Shown here: positions 62,866 to 64,000 of the stretch, in pieces
How positions within the stretch are numbered: the stretch's first letter is position 1
Layout of the letters: every line of letters begins with the position of its first letter
NCBI GenBank assembly: GCA_950022655.1
Contig: OX465592.1
Coordinates: 4,332,623 to 4,396,622 of the forward strand
Origin: Alentia gelatinosa
Taxonomy: Eukaryota > Annelida > Polychaeta > Phyllodocida > Polynoidae
Length of the DNA stretch: 64,000 nt
Direction of reading: 5' to 3'
The notes under the pieces: model-generated
What the model was told of the DNA's origin: nothing
The model's database searches: none
The model's input: the letters and a program-made list of their open reading frames with translations, nothing else
Program-made: the position numbers and the translations under genes

Positions 62866-63060
62866 GAGATTAGTTGCAGAGTAATGCTTAGATAGCGCCT
62901 TGGCCTGTTAGTTCCCGGAGTGGCCGCTCGGTGGTGGTGGCGCTGCGCGACTCTTGGCACACCTGAAGGGCGCGCGTCTGGTGAGACTGTGTGCTCTGAC
63001 ACCTCAACCAAACACAGGTAAGTCTTCAGCATCACTGAATCCCACATCTCAACGGTAAGT
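62866..63060 (+). promoter_or_regulatory. Possible promoter and 5' exon of a gene beyond the window
   Basis: A GC- and CpG-rich, non-repetitive segment ('GGTGGTGGTGGCGCTGCGCG', 'AAGGGCGCGCGTCTGG') ends with two strong donor words: CACAG-GTAAGTC (~63017) and CAACG-GTAAGTG (~63055). It resembles the 5' regions at 7.1 and 37.3 kb. No ATG-led coding exon is clear; could be a noncoding first exon. Confidence 0.3.
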
Positions 63061-63129
63061 GGCAGCTTTACGTCCAGCGACCACCGAGGTAACGATACTC
63101 TACGATACACCTTAAGTGGGATTCACACG

Positions 63130-63795
63130 ATGGGATTTATGTACCTCACAGGGTGATTGTCTGAGACAAACCATGCTGAGATTCATGTACCTCACAGGGT
63201 GTGTGTCTGAGATAAATCCTGCTGAGATTCATGTACCTCACAGGGTGTGTCTGAGATAAATCCTGCTGAGATTCATGTACCTCACAGGGTGTTTGTCTGA
63301 GACAAATCCTGCTGAGATTCATGTACCTCACAGGGTGTTTGTCTGAGACAAATCCTGCTGAGATTCATGTACCTCACAGGGTGTGTGTCTGAAACAAATC
63401 CTGCTGAGATTCATCTACCTCACAGGGTGTTTGTCTGAGACAAATCCTGCTGAGATTCATGTACCTCACAGGGTGTTTTGCTGAGATAGATCCTGCTGAG
63501 ATTCATGTACCTCACAGGGTGATTGTCTGTGACAAATCCTGCTGAGATTCATGTACGTCACAGGGTGTTTGTCTGAGACAAATCCTGCTGAGATTCATGT
63601 ACCTCACAGGTTATTTGTCTGGGATAATCCTGCTGAGATTCATGTACTTCATAGGGTGTTTGTCTGTGACAAACCCTGCTGAGATCCATATACCTCACAA
63701 GGTGTGTGACTGAGATAAATCCTGCTGAGATTCATGTACCTCACAGGGTGTGTCTGAGACAAATTCTGCTGAGATTCATGTACCTCACAGAACGA
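63130..63795 (+). repeat. 46-bp minisatellite, ~14 copies
   Basis: Unit 'CTGCTGAGATTCATGTACCT' followed by 'CACAGGGTGTTTGTCTGAGA' and 'CAAATC'; some units are 44 bp. Dispersed relatives at 13.7, 25.1 and 45.9 kb show that the array grew from a dispersed repeat. Confidence 0.96.
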
Positions 63796-63839
63796 ATTTC
63801 TCCGAAACAACTCATAAATCTACCCCGTATTGTCACCAT

Positions 63840-63925
63840 AACCATAGATATTACTACGCGTCAACTACGCGGAGAATACGAGCATGCAGATTAAGATCAC
63901 GGTGATATTGTGTATTTACTTCTCA
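63840..63925. mobile_element. Family A-like hairpin part
   Basis: 'ATTACTACGCGTCAACTACG' and 'CGGAGAATACGAGCATGC', ending in 'GTGATATTGTGTATTTAC'. Resembles the right half of 41405-41535. Confidence 0.6.
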
Positions 63926-64000
63926 GGGACTGCCCGTCTGGAAACCGTAAAAGGCAGACTTTATGTGTTAGAGGAAGTCAGGGCAATACAGTATTATGAC

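Overview
The window reads as non-model animal nuclear DNA: intron-split coding sequence with GT..AG borders, an AATAAA poly(A) signal, tRNA-derived SINE remnants, and very many short palindromic transposons, micro- and minisatellites. Nothing bacterial, viral or organellar was seen. The intron plan of the one gene and the repeat style suggest an invertebrate metazoan. A lancelet or mollusc would fit, but the phylum cannot be fixed from the sequence alone.

One protein-coding gene can be supported, on the + strand. It encodes a calmodulin-like protein of 149 residues with four canonical EF-hand loops. Its exons are: an ATG-only exon (7326-7328), 31 nt (53499-53529), 144 nt (54749-54892), 140 nt (55939-56078), 100 nt (57295-57394) and 32 nt with the stop (58344-58375). 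The 3, 31 and 144 nt exons match the vertebrate calmodulin plan exactly. The intron before the last exon is also in the calmodulin position, while the fourth intron is displaced by about a dozen codons. A second possible first exon (37428-37445) joins exon 2 in frame and would give a different N-terminus.

The most unusual structure is intron 3 (54893-55938). It is almost entirely about 24 degenerate copies of a ~42-bp unit, and that unit is the last ~25 nt of exon 3 plus its own 5' splice site and ~15 nt of intron. Eleven intronic copies keep GTAAG, so the real donor is followed by a ladder of decoy donors. Two more exon borders of the same gene show related behaviour: the exon 1b donor lies in a 193-bp tandem duplication, and the last acceptor is preceded by a 15-bp array carrying ATGCAAAT octamers.

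Layout. 0-7 kb: dispersed repeats, a 17-bp minisatellite of ~110 copies (3.2-5.1 kb), a 288-bp MITE, a (CA)n tract and the candidate promoter. 7.3-53.5 kb: intron 1, filled with at least a dozen repeat families (lettered here A to Z for convenience) and tandem arrays with units of 23 to 193 bp. 53.5-58.4 kb: the body of the gene. 58.4-64 kb: 3' UTR, a 23-bp minisatellite, a pair of 76-bp direct repeats, a possible promoter or 5' exon of a further gene (62.87-63.06 kb) and a 46-bp array.

Most transposon-like DNA here is non-autonomous: fold-back elements, MITEs with short TIRs, nested insertions and composite elements that carry satellite arrays. No transposase or reverse transcriptase was found. 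All family assignments rest on comparison of copies inside this window; identities are by eye, and boundaries are approximate unless terminal repeats are named.
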